Positions 1 through 12,089 of a stretch of 64,000 nt of DNA are shown here, in pieces (the first letter of the stretch is position 1; the number at the start of each line of letters is the position of its first letter). Made by a program: the position numbers and the translations under genes. The notes under the pieces are model-generated. The model did not search any database. It was not told where the DNA came from and saw only the letters and a list, made by a program, of their open reading frames with translations. This DNA comes from Lineus longissimus (lineage: Eukaryota > Nemertea > Pilidiophora > Heteronemertea > Lineidae), in assembly GCF_910592395.1 (NCBI RefSeq), contig NC_088309.1, positions 16,120,599 through 16,184,598 of the forward strand, given 5' to 3'.

Positions 1-6
1 ACTTAC

Positions 7-51
7 TGTACTTCAGCGCATTGCATTTCACGCATAATGGATTTTCAAAAA
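7..51 (-). CDS. possible small Cys-containing exon
   Basis: On the minus strand a short open stretch lies between an acceptor-like CAG and a good GTAAGT donor at the very edge of the window. It reads about 14 residues with a C-x2-C pair (PLCVKCNALKY). Its incoming phase (1) matches the outgoing phase of the exon candidate at 704-801, so it could be the next exon of the same transcript. There is no domain match and it is very short, so a chance splice-like match is a real alternative. Confidence 0.3.
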
Positions 52-703
52 CTGTTGTCAATTACAGTTTGGCGTCCCTCATCAAGTAATCAACTGAATA
101 AAAAACCAAAGTAGCCGGCAATCAGGCAAACAAGCTACCCCGCAAGTTGCTAGGATGGCCAAACAATGGCTTCTGATAGCCGAATCAATCTGATTACATG
201 AGCCACAGCTGAACGAAAATTTTGCCCAAGAAACAGAACATGTTCGCGGCATGAAATTTTCGCGACCTGGACCCTCTTGCGAAATTCACAAAAAATATCC
301 AGGACGAAAAATTTTCCTGTTGTACAGTAAGTACATCAAGTCATCATTCATGCCCTATACAAACTTGTTCAGCAACACACGTAGACCCTCAATAAATGTT
401 CATTGCTGCCATACTTGGCAGCATTACATAACAATCTTCTTGGAATGGATGAGATCTGCCAACAAATGCTGCCGGTTCATATGAAACCGAAATGGAATTT
501 GAACATCACTAATGTATGAAGCTGCAACAACAATTTAATTTGCTGAAATTATTCCTGACCGCTAAAAATGGTGAAACTATCTCTCACATTTCCAAACTGG
601 TCGCCACAATGTATGTATATGAAATGCATGAAAGAGAGTGTGAGTACAGCACAATAGACATGAAATTGACATAAAACACAGTTTAGATATGAGTCATAAT
701 TAC
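52..703. other. non-coding stretch
   Basis: AT-rich intergenic or intronic sequence. The short open frames here lack domain resemblance or a convincing acceptor/donor pair. I see nothing I can name. Confidence 0.5.
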
Positions 704-801
704 CTAATGGATCATCCTCTGCCAACTTAAAAAGATCAGCAGCAGTTGTATCTTGAAAATTCTGCCTAACCTTTGCCAGGTTTTCAGCAGAATCCAAGCG
801 C
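704..801 (-). CDS. candidate internal exon, unknown protein
   Basis: A 98-nt minus-strand segment is bounded by a strong acceptor (pyrimidine-rich tract, then ATTTCAG) and a GTAATT donor. It encodes 32 residues starting RLDSAENLAKVRQNFQDTTA and ending in an acidic AEDDPL. Incoming phase is 2 and outgoing phase is 1. It lies downstream of the SET-domain exons on the same strand and may be a late exon of that gene, but at least one intervening exon would be needed to reconcile phases. I do not recognise the family. Support is the splice signals and the uninterrupted, amphipathic-looking sequence. Confidence 0.45.
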
Positions 802-1499
802 CTGAAATACAAAAGGATTTAAGTTTTTTTGCAGAAGTCTTGGTCATAATGGCATTAGTTTTTTAGCCGCTTTGAGCGCTGGTTCATAAAGTACTTGGAA
901 CCAGGGAGTGACAAAATATTTAGTTGTCTCTGAGACCAAGAGGAGGGAAAAGAACTTCGCAACAGTAGAACCCGCGTATAACGTCTGCTATGAATGGTTG
1001 ATGAACGGACAAATGGATGGACAGTCATATTATTACCACCACAGCTGACTTCATCATCTGAGCTAATTAAGGCAAAGAATCTTACCAATTTTCGAGAAAC
1101 CTATTCAGTGTCAAGTCCTCGTTTATTTGAATTGACCGGACTTGGTGGTTTTGACGCTGCACATGCTGAAAAATTAAGAGAAGAAGCTCTTTTAAGAAAC
1201 AGAACAATGTCGTCATGAAGTTAGCCATTTTGGCAAGAAGGGAGCACCAAATGCCAACCCCCCATCTCTTTCTCAAAGCAAAGACCCTACTAAAGAGAAA
1301 CAATGGCAATGTCTGGCAACAGGAACAATGAGTTTACAAACCCAGAGCCAACCTTCATATAGACAAGAGCAACGCAAAGCGTGGCAAATCCCACCGAACG
1401 AACCGCGAATAGTGTATAGTAATTTTCATTGTTGTCTAATAATACTTTTGGAAGAAAGGGAATATATGACTGCTTATGGTGGAGTAATGAAGAGAATTG
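802..1499. other. non-coding stretch
   Basis: Open frames overlap on both strands (about 994-1218 plus, 1082-1309 minus), but none has splice context or recognisable motifs. Treated as intronic or intergenic DNA. Confidence 0.45.
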
Positions 1500-1922
1500 G
1501 AGATTTGAAAATGGGTAGTGGACAAACTTTTTGAGTAGCGCCATCTATATCAGCCACGAAGGGTTAAAATGAAAAAATAATGGCGCAGCACACAGGCTCA
1601 TTGTTGGATGCACCTACCCTGTTAATATCAGAAGGCTGCTGTTGATAGGTGCCGAGCAATGGACCTGACAAACTTTTTGAGAAGCGCCCTCTATATCAGC
1701 CATGAAGAGTTAAAATGAAAAAATAATGGCGCAGCGCACAGGTTCATTGTTGGATGCACATACCAAAAGCCTCCTATTGATAGGCACAGAGCAATGGCCT
1801 GGACAAAGTAAGATGGACGGACAGACGGCCCGCAAGACGGACAGACGCGGAGAAGGACAGACGCCGTCACTGACGACAATACCCCCCAAGGCCGACATTC
1901 GGCCTCGGAGTAATAAAAAGGA
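1500..1922 (+). repeat. dispersed repeat with two tandem units and a GGAC-rich tail
   Basis: Two direct copies of a roughly 140-bp unit start at 1521 and 1667. Each begins with GACAAACTTTTTGAG and contains ATCTATATCAGCCA or a close variant. After 1800 comes an imperfect GGACGGACAGACGG-type array, then a GGCC...GGCC hairpin near 1889-1905. The layout (short tandem units plus a GAC/CGT-type tract at one end) resembles the larger CGT-tract repeats elsewhere in the window, though the units differ in sequence. Confidence 0.6.
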
Positions 1923-1960
1923 TTAACCCGGAGTTGAATAGGGAATGGTCTTCTAATTCA

Positions 1961-2917
1961 TGCAGCGGTCAATGAGATGTCTGTACCCCCGGGGGTCAGA
2001 CACTCGACACCTATTCACCCCTTGGAAAAAAAGTGAGGGTCAGAACTCGACACTTTCTCACTATTAAATTGCCAAGCATCATTTCATCAGGTTCTCACTT
2101 TTCACCAAATCAATTGAGATCAGAGTTCACTATTTTTTCACCATGACCGAAGGGGAGAACAGACATTAAATCTATTCACATTTCATTGTTAGAGCAACAT
2201 ATTTTGTAACGCTAGCGGAGGGTCGAGGGGGATGCGTCGATTCACTATAAAGAAGGAAGCCCAATGTACAGCTGATGTACACTGCACTGAGCAATACTGA
2301 ACGCTCTGGTATTCTGTAGGCACGAGGATTTCTGGGAATCCCCTTCTCATTTTCAAAAAGGAGTTTGTTTTGACAATAAATATTTGGAGTAAGTACTAGT
2401 GTTTGGTCGATTTCATCATTACATATTAAGTAAGCTAATATTCTTTTGTCGAAATCGGTTTTGAAATTAATGTTTTATTTGAAAAACTCGATAAACCACT
2501 TGACCAGACACCGGAAGCCAACGCCCCCAAATCTAGTTCGTGACGAGAGAAATGTCGTGACATACCAGTCTCAGAAATGTGAATGAATGAGACTGGTTCC
2601 GAACGAAAAAATCACCAGCAACCTTTTGCTGCAGGCAGCCATCTTTCCGGTTCTGTGCGTAACATGTGCGTCAGCCAACGATCGGCATTTTCTTTTAATT
2701 TTTATTTCTTGTGGTTTATCGCTCGACAGAAACTCGACATTTGCAAAATCCGGCTACCCCAGACATTCGTCGAATTTTCGACACCTTTACCAATCCCATT
2801 CGCCAGAAACTCGACGTTTGAAAATAATCAGGCACCACAGCACTCGACACAAACTCGACGTCGAGTGCGTGTCGACCGCTGACCCCGGGGGGTACAGACA
2901 TCTGATTGACCGCTGCA
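1961..2917. mobile_element. 957-bp non-autonomous element with ~40-bp inverted termini
   Basis: The left end begins TGCAGCGGTCAATGAGATGT and the right end is its inverted copy with one early mismatch. The match runs on through CTGTACCCC and a G/C-rich block. The element is flanked on both sides by TCA (1958-1960 and 2918-2920), a possible 3-bp target duplication. Inside, the octamer ACTCGACA or close variants recurs many times, mainly near both ends. Open frames at 2583-2976 overlap this element and look fortuitous. There is no transposase, so this is a MITE-like or foldback element of unassigned superfamily. Confidence 0.7.
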
Positions 2918-3009
2918 TCATTGTGCATATGACTGTATGTTTAAAGTACCTTGAGCAGAGACCAGCTTACATGTAGTTATGAGACAGTTGGACTGTAGAA
3001 ATAGAGCCT

Positions 3010-3276
3010 GCAGCACACTGGATGCCAACTCCGGTGTCCAAAGGAGTTTGACTGAATGCCTCTAGATGCCTATGGACGCCAGAGCTGGCGGCGAGAGGAT
3101 CACATTCAGCGCACACTTGATGGTCCGTGGCATCTTCGGCTGCCACTTTATCCCGGCATCCAGTTGGCCACCAACTCCAAAGTTCATCGGTAGCACACTG
3201 AATGCCAACTCTGGCATTCAGGCACTGGCGGCAAATAAACTTCACTGGACGCCAACTCCGGCGTCCAGTGTGCTGC
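3010..3276. mobile_element. foldback element, ~267 bp
   Basis: The ends are inverted copies starting GCAGCACACTGGATGCC and ending in GGCGTCCAGTGTGCTGC. The motif 'CTGGATGCCAACTCCGG' and variants is repeated internally. The whole segment can fold on itself. No clear target duplication was found and no coding capacity is credible. Confidence 0.6.
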
Positions 3277-3751
3277 AAGCTTAAGAAACGTCTACAGAAT
3301 AGAACGCTAGAAGTCATACACCATAAAGACTAGTATAATATTGTCTATAATTACTTCTGTCTGCTCATGATAGATGAGAGAGTGGTATTCCAAATACAGC
3401 ATTTTCATTATTGTGTGGCGTTATGTCTAATGCACACCACTTCGAAAGAGGCTAGTCGTGGGTTCTAACAGACCTGAGCTGCACTACACTGCATGTACTG
3501 ACCATTGGGAGCATTACCCCAAATCTAATACTAAACTATCAGTATTCTTTTAACTGGGAACTTGCCACCACAAAATTTGATATTAACTGAGTTTTGAGTC
3601 CAAATCACAAATCAAATAACATTACATATGCAAATTAAGCTCAAATCAAGGCAGAATAAGTAATAAGGACACCTTCGTCTCACAATGTCAGTCCCAAGAG
3701 TGTCCTCAATAGTGCGGTTCTACAGAAAGTTAAAAATCAAAATATTCTAAC
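3277..3751. other. non-coding stretch
   Basis: AT-rich sequence without recognisable genes, repeats or convincing exons. Confidence 0.4.
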
Positions 3752-3803
3752 CTTTTCTTTGTCCCCAGTGAAGTTCGCGTTTTCTTCTGGTCGACATGGC
3801 TGA
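3752..3803 (-). CDS. weak candidate exon, possibly of the SET-domain gene
   Basis: A 52-nt minus-strand segment lies between a TTTTTGCAG acceptor and a GTTAGA donor. With incoming phase 2 it reads SQPCRPEENANFTGDKEK without a stop. That phase equals the outgoing phase of the 7833-7947 exon, which is the only positive link. There is no recognisable domain. The donor is weak, and a chance match cannot be excluded. Confidence 0.3.
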
Positions 3804-4322
3804 CTGCAAAAATAGGAAATGTGAATACAGTGTTTACGGAAGAAGTCTGCATAAAAAAAGTGAAGTTGCCCAGCAGAAGTCTGCATAAAAAAAACAGATG
3901 CCCAGAAGGAATTGATCGATTGCTTCAACCCTTTTGCTGCCGATTGATTTTTATTTTTGACGGAATGACTTACACCTCAATTCGGCTAATAAGATATTTT
4001 GTTTTGAATAAATTATTATTCAATTCAGTGTACATTGCGTACATGGACGTTCTTCAATATGACCTCATCTTCAATGTAAGAATGAGAGATGAAAGACGAT
4101 GGACATGTTTATAGCTTGGTTTAAGTAATCAGTATACACAATTCCTATAATCGTGGTGATGTATGTTCAATAGTGATGTCATTAAGAGGAAAATAGGCCT
4201 ATGACGAGGACTGACCAAGGTGTAAGTCATGGTTGACCACCAGCCTTGAATGTTATTATGACGTCAAAGCCTAGGAGGAAAATGCTAGTTCCAAAATAAG
4301 CCGAGGAATTATACTATAGGAA

Positions 4323-4390
4323 GGGTGTATATGATAGGGATTACTGTGTGCAGCATGGGTGTATATGATAGAGATTACTGTGTGCAGCAT
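4323..4390 (+). repeat. 34-bp direct repeat, two copies
   Basis: Two adjacent copies of GGGTGTATATGATAGRGATT followed by ACTGTGTGCAGCAT differ at a single site. It is a recent short tandem duplication of unknown significance. Confidence 0.85.
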
Positions 4391-6316
4391 TTGACCATAA
4401 ACTATTCAGAGACACTTTTCTGAAGTTGGTACGCTTGGGGTATTCGCATGCCGATCCACCCTCGTAGTGCGTATATCCATCCTCCACGCCGATAACAAGG
4501 CCCCTGCTTGGTCGTCAGGATGTTTGTTACAAAATTATTCATTGTCTCCAAGTATTCCCTTCCTTCCCCACACGTCTGTATCGCAACAACACTAACATTA
4601 CACTTGTAAGTGTCGCAAGAGACACGCGCTAAAAGCTATAATTGACCAGGTGTTCAATTGTAATAGTGGTTATTGCTTCTGTGATTCCAGGCCGCTGACC
4701 TGACACAAATGCATTGTGCGTGTTATATAGAAGTAGGATAACCTGATCATAAAGCTAGGATGGCATTATTCAGGACCTCGTTCAATTACTTTGTTTTGAG
4801 CAATTTGATTGGCCATCTGTTTATGAATGTGTGTCTGACGGCTATCCCGCCGCTTGATGTCGGCAGTGTAATGAGATGACTTTAGGATCAATATGAGCCG
4901 CCGGAAAGTCGGCATAGGTATTTGTAACCCATTTTAAAAATGGCTTCGCTATAACTTGTCGTAAACAATAAAGGTGTGACTGTGAGGTTTTTTTTCATAC
5001 ATTGACTTGGAAGTAAATTGTTTTCTGATATTTTGGTGGAAATTTTTCTGATACAGATCCAGTGTCCCTTTCAACGCCAAATATGGTATTACATTTCCCA
5101 CAAAATGATTGGAAACACCTATTAACGTTCTTCCAGCCGCATACGGTAAAAGCATGCAAAGGGTACATGCTGGAAGAAATTCATTGGAATTGGTAAAAAA
5201 GGTCTAAACCACACATACTGTGCATAAATTGTCTGAGCTATTGATATTGCCTCTCTGTATTTAGTGTATGGTAAAACGTTATGGTCTAAAAGGGTTAAAT
5301 ACAACATTAGCTATGGGTTGCCCGGGCATTTTGTAGTTTGTACTGTAAGTTTAAAGATATCAAAGCTGCATCCTTCACTGAGGTTTTTCATGGGGAGCAA
5401 CTGTGCTGGAATTGCGGGTGGTTCATAAATGGGTGTGGTCGCCCAACACCCATAGTCTGAGCTCCTTGTTCTCCTTGCAGAATAAAACACCAATGGTTCT
5501 CAGCAATCAGTATTATTATCCTTAATGAAAAACAGTCATAAATTCCATTGAAACACTATTCTGCTGTGAGTTAGGGTCATGTTCAGCTGCACAATTCACA
5601 TTTTCCCACAATGCAGGTGGTGCTGGCGTCAAGCAGAAGCATACCCATAACTTTTATTGTTGGAAATGGTACACTTTCATGACTTTTGGCCATGATAGTG
5701 CCATTACCAAAACCACGGACCAACAGTTCTGTCGAAAAAATGACGAAATCGAAATGCTATGGTTGTAAAATGACCCGAAAAAATGGGCGTGGCCCACTTG
5801 GGCGGGATGGGGTCAATCAGAACAGAGATTACAGATTTTCCTATTCCAGCCACAGTACTAAAAAACTGTGATATGTAAAAAGATGGAGATGGTGAATTTC
5901 CACCACTGTGTTGATCTTTAAAAAAATTGCCTCTTAAGAGTGGAAATACTGTATAGTGGTCTACCAACCCAGCACATGTTGCATGTATTTGTATTTCAAT
6001 CATTACATTTTCAGATCGAAATTAAACTTAACCAGCAAGAAATTCACACAGAAACAATATAAGACAGACTGCCTATTTCATGTAGGCCTATTTTCCGCAA
6101 TATGAACGTGGAATTTAATGAAACTTGGGACTTTTTTATATTTAAACACATCTTTCAATGACATGAGACTATGAGTGAGGAAAGCACATGGGGCAAATAT
6201 CCACAGAACCATGAAATTGAAACGATCCTGAAAGGTTATGGAGTTCACACTGAAAATGGAATGATACATGTAGATTCCTGGAGAGATTGTTATTCCGGCC
6301 TTGCCAAATCATTTTT
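4391..6316. other. intergenic or intronic DNA
   Basis: About 1.9 kb with no supported exon. Short minus-strand frames near 4.95-5.5 kb and 5.7-6.0 kb have no splice context or domain similarity that I can see. Confidence 0.45.
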
Positions 6317-7515
<1,199 letters not shown>

Positions 7516-7832
7516 TTAGAATCATTCCAGCTGGAACAGTTGAAACCAGGGAAGCAATGGTGGACTCCACACACAAAGCTGGGACACCTCCCCTTCTAAC
7601 CAGTAACCTGATCAGAGGGTGTTGTGAATATTATTGCCTGGCCTGAGAGACACGAATGCTGATGTCATCTCCATTTTCAAATGCTGTTAGGGAAACATGG
7701 CACCTGCTTGCAAATTGAACACATCATAAAAGGGCTAAATCAACCGGCAGAAGTAAATATGCCAAAACCCATAGAAGGTTCTACAATTCACACATGTGTG
7801 TCAGATCATATTGGCAGTATTAGACCACTTAC

Positions 7833-7947
7833 CTGTCCCTCTGATTCAAATCTGGCCATGAATCAAATTTCCGATACAGTGGCCTGTAATTGTTTGAGGT
7901 GTCTTCCACCTTGATGAATGGCGTCACCAGACATTTTTTTCCCAGTT
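7833..7947 (-). CDS. candidate exon after the SET domain, VED-x-S-x2-YRP motif
   Basis: A 115-nt minus-strand segment lies between TCTTATAG and a GTAAGT donor. The open frame reads CLVTPFIKVEDTSNNYRPLY and continues through RKFDSWPDLN. The composition is clearly protein-like. The outgoing phase is 2. The incoming phase is 1, whereas the preceding SET exon (11722-11920) ends in phase 0. A run of seven A on the coding strand (7934-7940) near the exon start could hide a one-base error, and one more A would make the phases agree. The motif also resembles the 'VED.S..YRP' segment of DBF4-type proteins, so it could belong to a different gene. Confidence 0.55.
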
Positions 7948-8230
7948 CTATAAGACAAAATAATACATGTTCAGGAGGAGAATGCTATTTGACAATGAGG
8001 CGACGAACCATCAAGGCCAATGCTTAGTGGGAGATGTAGAAAACATTGTCGATTAGTCATGCCCAATATCAAGCAGATTTTGTCTGTCACAGCATTTGTC
8101 TCTTCGCCGATGAGAGGCATACTCCGTTATGTCTCCTAGTCTTAGATTGTCGTCTCTAGCACTATGGTAACCACAGTGGACAGTGCATTGCCGACAATAA
8201 TCAAAAATACTATCACTGATGCTGAAACGG

Positions 8231-8491
8231 CCTGGGCCCAGTTGTTCAAAGCTCCGCCAACTGCTAACAGCGGCTCGGCGGCCACTAAACCACTGTTTTC
8301 TCAGCGTGCTGCAAAGTTCATGCCGTTAGGCTTATAGCTGCCGCTATCTCACCACTAAGTTAGCGGAACCTCAAGGGCTCTGCCATGGGGTACCAAGTTT
8401 GAGCGGCACCCCAAGGGTTCCGCTAAGTTTAGTATGTAAATAAAACTTGGCAGCCGCTAAACTAACCAAGCTTTTAACAACCAGGTCCTGG
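8231..8491. mobile_element. MITE-like inverted-repeat element
   Basis: About 261 bp. The left end is CCTGGGCCCAGTTGTTCAAA and the right end is an inverted variant (CCAGGACCTGGTTGTTAAAA on the other strand). The interior is rich in GCGGC-type short inversions. This 'gggcccagttgttcaaag' end is a common look among animal MITEs; the superfamily is unassigned. Confidence 0.6.
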
Positions 8492-9577
8492 AGAAACTAG
8501 TACAACAGGGGTGGAGCAACCTTTGTTTTATGTTTTGCCTAAATGCAATTTAAAGGTGTGATTGGCTTTTTACCTCAGTATGTTTCTTCTGTCTGTTTCA
8601 TTAGTAAATTAGTAAACTATTTTTTTCTTCATGAGTTTGGTGTTTTTCAAGTTTTGTTTTGACTTTTGAATAGAAGAAAAACACATTTTTTATCATTTTC
8701 AGCACGCACAACTCCTCAACACAACTCAAAAAAAATTTTCAGAGTTCAGATCTTGACGTAACCCCACTATTATGACGTAACAGCTCTTCCATTGCTGTCG
8801 CAGTAGCGGGTTTTTGAGCACTCGGCAGTTTGACATCAAATCATCATGCTGATTCTCGTCTCCATGCATCCTGTCATCGTCTATTGATCTGCAGGAAAAT
8901 AATCTCTGGAGGGAGGCTTCACTCCGGTCCAGGCAGACGTGAAATAAGAACAGCGTAATGATTCAGTCAGTTTTTGAATTTCTCCATTTTATGTGATATC
9001 AAATGATGAGAACTGCTGATGTAAAATGGAAGGCGACTTGGCCGCCGACAGTTTGATAATAATGCCCTTAATATTGAAAATGGTCCTTTAAAACTCTTGA
9101 GACATGGAAGCGTTTCATCTCTACTTCTAGTAAGAAGACTGTAACCCCATATCTAGTTGGGAATTTTAATGGTAGCTCCAACCCTGACAAAGCAATTATC
9201 ATAAAAACTGACCTCTAAGGCCAAACAAGACTAAACTATTACCGGTATGTTCTTTGTACATTAAGGTTGAAATGGTTTCATTGCATTTTCTCACATTGCA
9301 GTGATACTACTATAATTCTTGCTGGATCAAGTTTATGACAACGGGAGACATGTCCAATTGTCTTCATTTCATCTTTCAATCATCAAAAAGAATTCAGAAC
9401 TCAATGTTCAAGTCTTTTTGCAGGAGGAAGACACTTAATAACTTAGTCTTATTTGGCTTTAAAGAATTTTTAGATGCGATGTATTTCTAACACAATAAAA
9501 GAAAGTTTTTTAACATTACAATGTAGGAAAGAAAAGACATATACATGTATCAATAAAGAAATTAATAATTGGTAATG
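8492..9577. other. intergenic or intronic DNA
   Basis: AT-rich stretch with no supported exon, RNA gene or structured repeat. Confidence 0.45.
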
Positions 9578-11043
9578 AAACGGCCAGGGGCCATTGTGCT
9601 CATCGTATACATCTTTTAGCAGGCAGGATCATGCTTAATTTAGAGGTGAATATGGTGAACACAATCAGGCATGAAGACTTTTTTAGATGTGTATTGATGT
9701 CAAGTAATAAGACAGGGCAGTATATATAAGTTTATGATCCAACCAATAATTGTCTATGACATCAACAAGATCAATATCGTGTGATTGCTAAGACATCAAC
9801 AAGATCAATATCGTGTGATTGCTAAGAGTCCCTGCAATAAAAAATTCATCGAAAAAAAGTCATTAATAAGCGAGATATTGCACGTCCTACTTTTTCAGTT
9901 TTGACCCCCTGGTGGCCAAATCAAGAATCAGATCAGGCCAAAATTCGGTGTCAGAGATTATCTGATGTAGGGGATTACATGTACCAACTTTCAAGTTCAT
10001 AGCTTCAGCAGTTAAGAAACGTGCCATAGTTACACTATAATGGCCAATTTACGCCATTTGACCTCTGTCAGACCTAGAAAAGGAGGTCAAATCCAAAAAT
10101 CGTAGGACATGTGGTGTATCCTTGCGAGAAGTCCCTGCCATAAAAATTTTATCGAAAACAATTCACTCAAATGAGCAAGATATTGCACTTCTTCCTTTTT
10201 CCATTATGGCCCCCTGGTGGCCGAATAAAGAATCAGATCAGGCCAAAATTCGGCATCAAAGGTTATCTGATGTAGGGGGTTATATGCACCAAGTTTCAAG
10301 TTCATAGCTTTACTGGTTAAGAAACGTGCCATAGTTTACACTCTAACGGCCAATTTACGCCATCTGACCTCTGTGACCTTGAAAAGTAGGTCAAATTGAA
10401 AACTCGTAAGACATGTGATGTATTCTTCCTAAGAGTACCTACCATAAAAACTTTATCGAAAACAAGTCACTTATAAGCGAGATATCACACTTTTTAATTT
10501 TAGATTTCCACTTTTGGCCCCCTGGTGGCAAAGTCGAGGATCAGATCAAACTGAAATTCAGCACCAGAGGCTATGTGATATAGGGGGTTATATGTACTAA
10601 GTTTCAAGTTCATAGCTTTAGTGGTTAAGAAACGTGCCATAGTTACACTGAAACAGCCAATTTACCCCATTTGACCTCTGTGACCTTGATAAGTAGGTCA
10701 AATTAAAAACCCTTATGATATATGATGTATCCTTGCTATGAGTACCTACCACAAAAATTTCATTCCAAACAAGTCATTAATAAGCGAGATATCACACTTT
10801 TTAGATATCTACATTCGGCCCCCTGGTGGCCAAATTAAGAATCAGATCGGACCGAAATTTAGTGTCACAGGTCATCTGACCAAGGGAGTCCTGTGTACAA
10901 AGTTACAAGTTCATAGGCTTAGCGGTTAAGAAACGTGCCACTGTTTTTGAAACAGGATACGACGACGACGGACGACGACGACAGATGACGACGGACGACG
11001 GACACTGCGGTATTGTATAGACTCCCCTACGGTGAGCCAAAAA
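9578..11043 (-). repeat. CGT-tract repeat family, copy 2 (minus)
   Basis: A full-length copy in reverse orientation. It starts with the distal end (GAAACGGCCAGGGGCCATTG, then TGCTCATC), continues through four roughly 300-bp internal units, and finishes with a short CGACGA tract and the CTACGGTGAGCC head at 11022-11043. CCCCCTGGTGG cores fall at about 9905, 10210, 10518 and 10819, once per unit. The first unit is preceded by a short direct repeat (9758-9825). Confidence 0.8.
9758..9825 (+). repeat. 34-bp tandem duplication inside repeat copy 2
   Basis: GACATCAACAAGATCAATAT followed by CGTGTGATTGCTAA occurs twice in a row without mismatch. Confidence 0.9.
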
Positions 11044-11401
11044 TGAAACCAACTGATTTGCTATACATACCATATGTTTTTTGTTTAGTATTAGGATTAT
11101 GTGCACCCTAAAAGGTTCAAAAATAAAATCAGGTTTGGAACCAAGTTTTCAAAAAGACAACGTGCTTCTTCCTCCTCCAAGGTGGGAAAAGCATTATTTA
11201 CGTGCCACTATGGTCAGGCCCCGATTCAGTGCATTTGCCTAGTGACTCTGGCCACACTGGCCAGAGGGAGTCAACCCCAGCTACTCATGTTTCGCAATTG
11301 ACACAAGTTACAAGGAACCTTAATTTTAAGTCTCATACGAAGGACTGTGAAGGGCCAGGAATTCTCTGAAAGCCAGGCTAGTTAATCCAGTTATACAATA
11401 T

Positions 11402-11482
11402 TGGTTCTCCTCGATCAAACCCAGGCCCTATTGTGTAGGGGCCAGCAGTGTTATTGTTAACCACTAGGCTATGAGGCTCCCC
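11402..11482 (-). mobile_element. tRNA-derived SINE fragment
   Basis: On the minus strand TAGCCTAGTGGTTA is a perfect RNA polymerase III A box (consensus TRGCNNAGYNGG). Some 30 bp later GGGTTTGATCGA resembles a B box (GGTTCRANTCC). The spacing matches a tRNA head, but the sequence between does not fold as a cloverleaf, so this is a SINE head rather than a functional tRNA gene. Confidence 0.6.
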
Positions 11483-11721
11483 ACAAGGGTTGGTGTCCTC
11501 TGGCTCTGACATCCAATCATTTTCCTAGGTGTGCCTTTCTCAAAGGTGGCTTGCCTCTCACTTGACTGCCACTGTGCCAGAGGCCTGGTGGATTGTTGTG
11601 CCATTTGGAGCATTTTAAGGTTGAAGAGTGAATCTTCTTGGCCAATCATGCATGACCATGGCACAAAAATCAAGAGAGTGTAATGTCCTCTCAAGAAAGT
11701 CGATAATGAAGAAACACATAC

Positions 11722-11920
11722 CTTTCGTCGCCATGGGAGGCCAGGCACACCATAATCATAGCGTAACTCCTCCCCCGATTTAATGTCTCTGACGGCAGAG
11801 AAAGCAAGGCGTGGTGTGTCAGAAATTAAGATTACTGCAATTCTGCAGTTACGGACTCTGGCCCTTTCGCCGTCATTGACCAGTCTCCCCAGCCTGTTGG
11901 ACGATTTTGTTGAATCAACA
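11722..11920 (-). CDS. SET-domain gene, third coding exon (post-SET half)
   Basis: A 199-nt exon on the minus strand lies between CCATTTCAG and a GTATGT donor. After the first base completes a Cys codon it reads VDSTKSSNRLGRLVNDG, then about 35 residues, then RDIKSGEELRYDYGVPGLPW. These match the second half of a KMT5A/SETD8-type SET domain: the R-L-G-R-L motif preceding the cofactor-binding NH pair, and the G-E-E-L-x-Y-D-Y-G catalytic-site motif. The usual N-H is N-D here, which may affect methyl-donor binding or simply mark a divergent paralogue. Incoming phase 2 and outgoing phase 0 join it to 16674-16839. Confidence 0.85.
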
Positions 11921-12089
11921 CTGAAATGGACAAGGTTGATTTTACAGTCTAAGCCAAGTTAAAACTGGATTTATTGTGGATATGCACATCCACGTCCGCT
12001 ACGTATTACCCCCACTCTGAGCACAACTTCCTGGAGCTTCAACGCCAACTGATGAAACCACATCCCAGACAAGAAATGAAATGTCCTGG

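Noticed and set aside
2587-2976. 129-codon plus frame
   Set aside because: It lies across the right end of the 1961-2917 inverted-repeat element and overlaps another open frame; composition is not protein-like.
7833-7947. Firm call of a DBF4 gene from the VED-x-S-x2-YRP motif
   Set aside because: Only one short exon matches. No BRCT-like N-motif or CCHH zinc finger of DBF4 was found, and the neighbouring exons are from a SET gene.
11402-11482. Functional tRNA gene
   Set aside because: A and B boxes are present, but the stems do not pair as a cloverleaf. A SINE head is the better reading.
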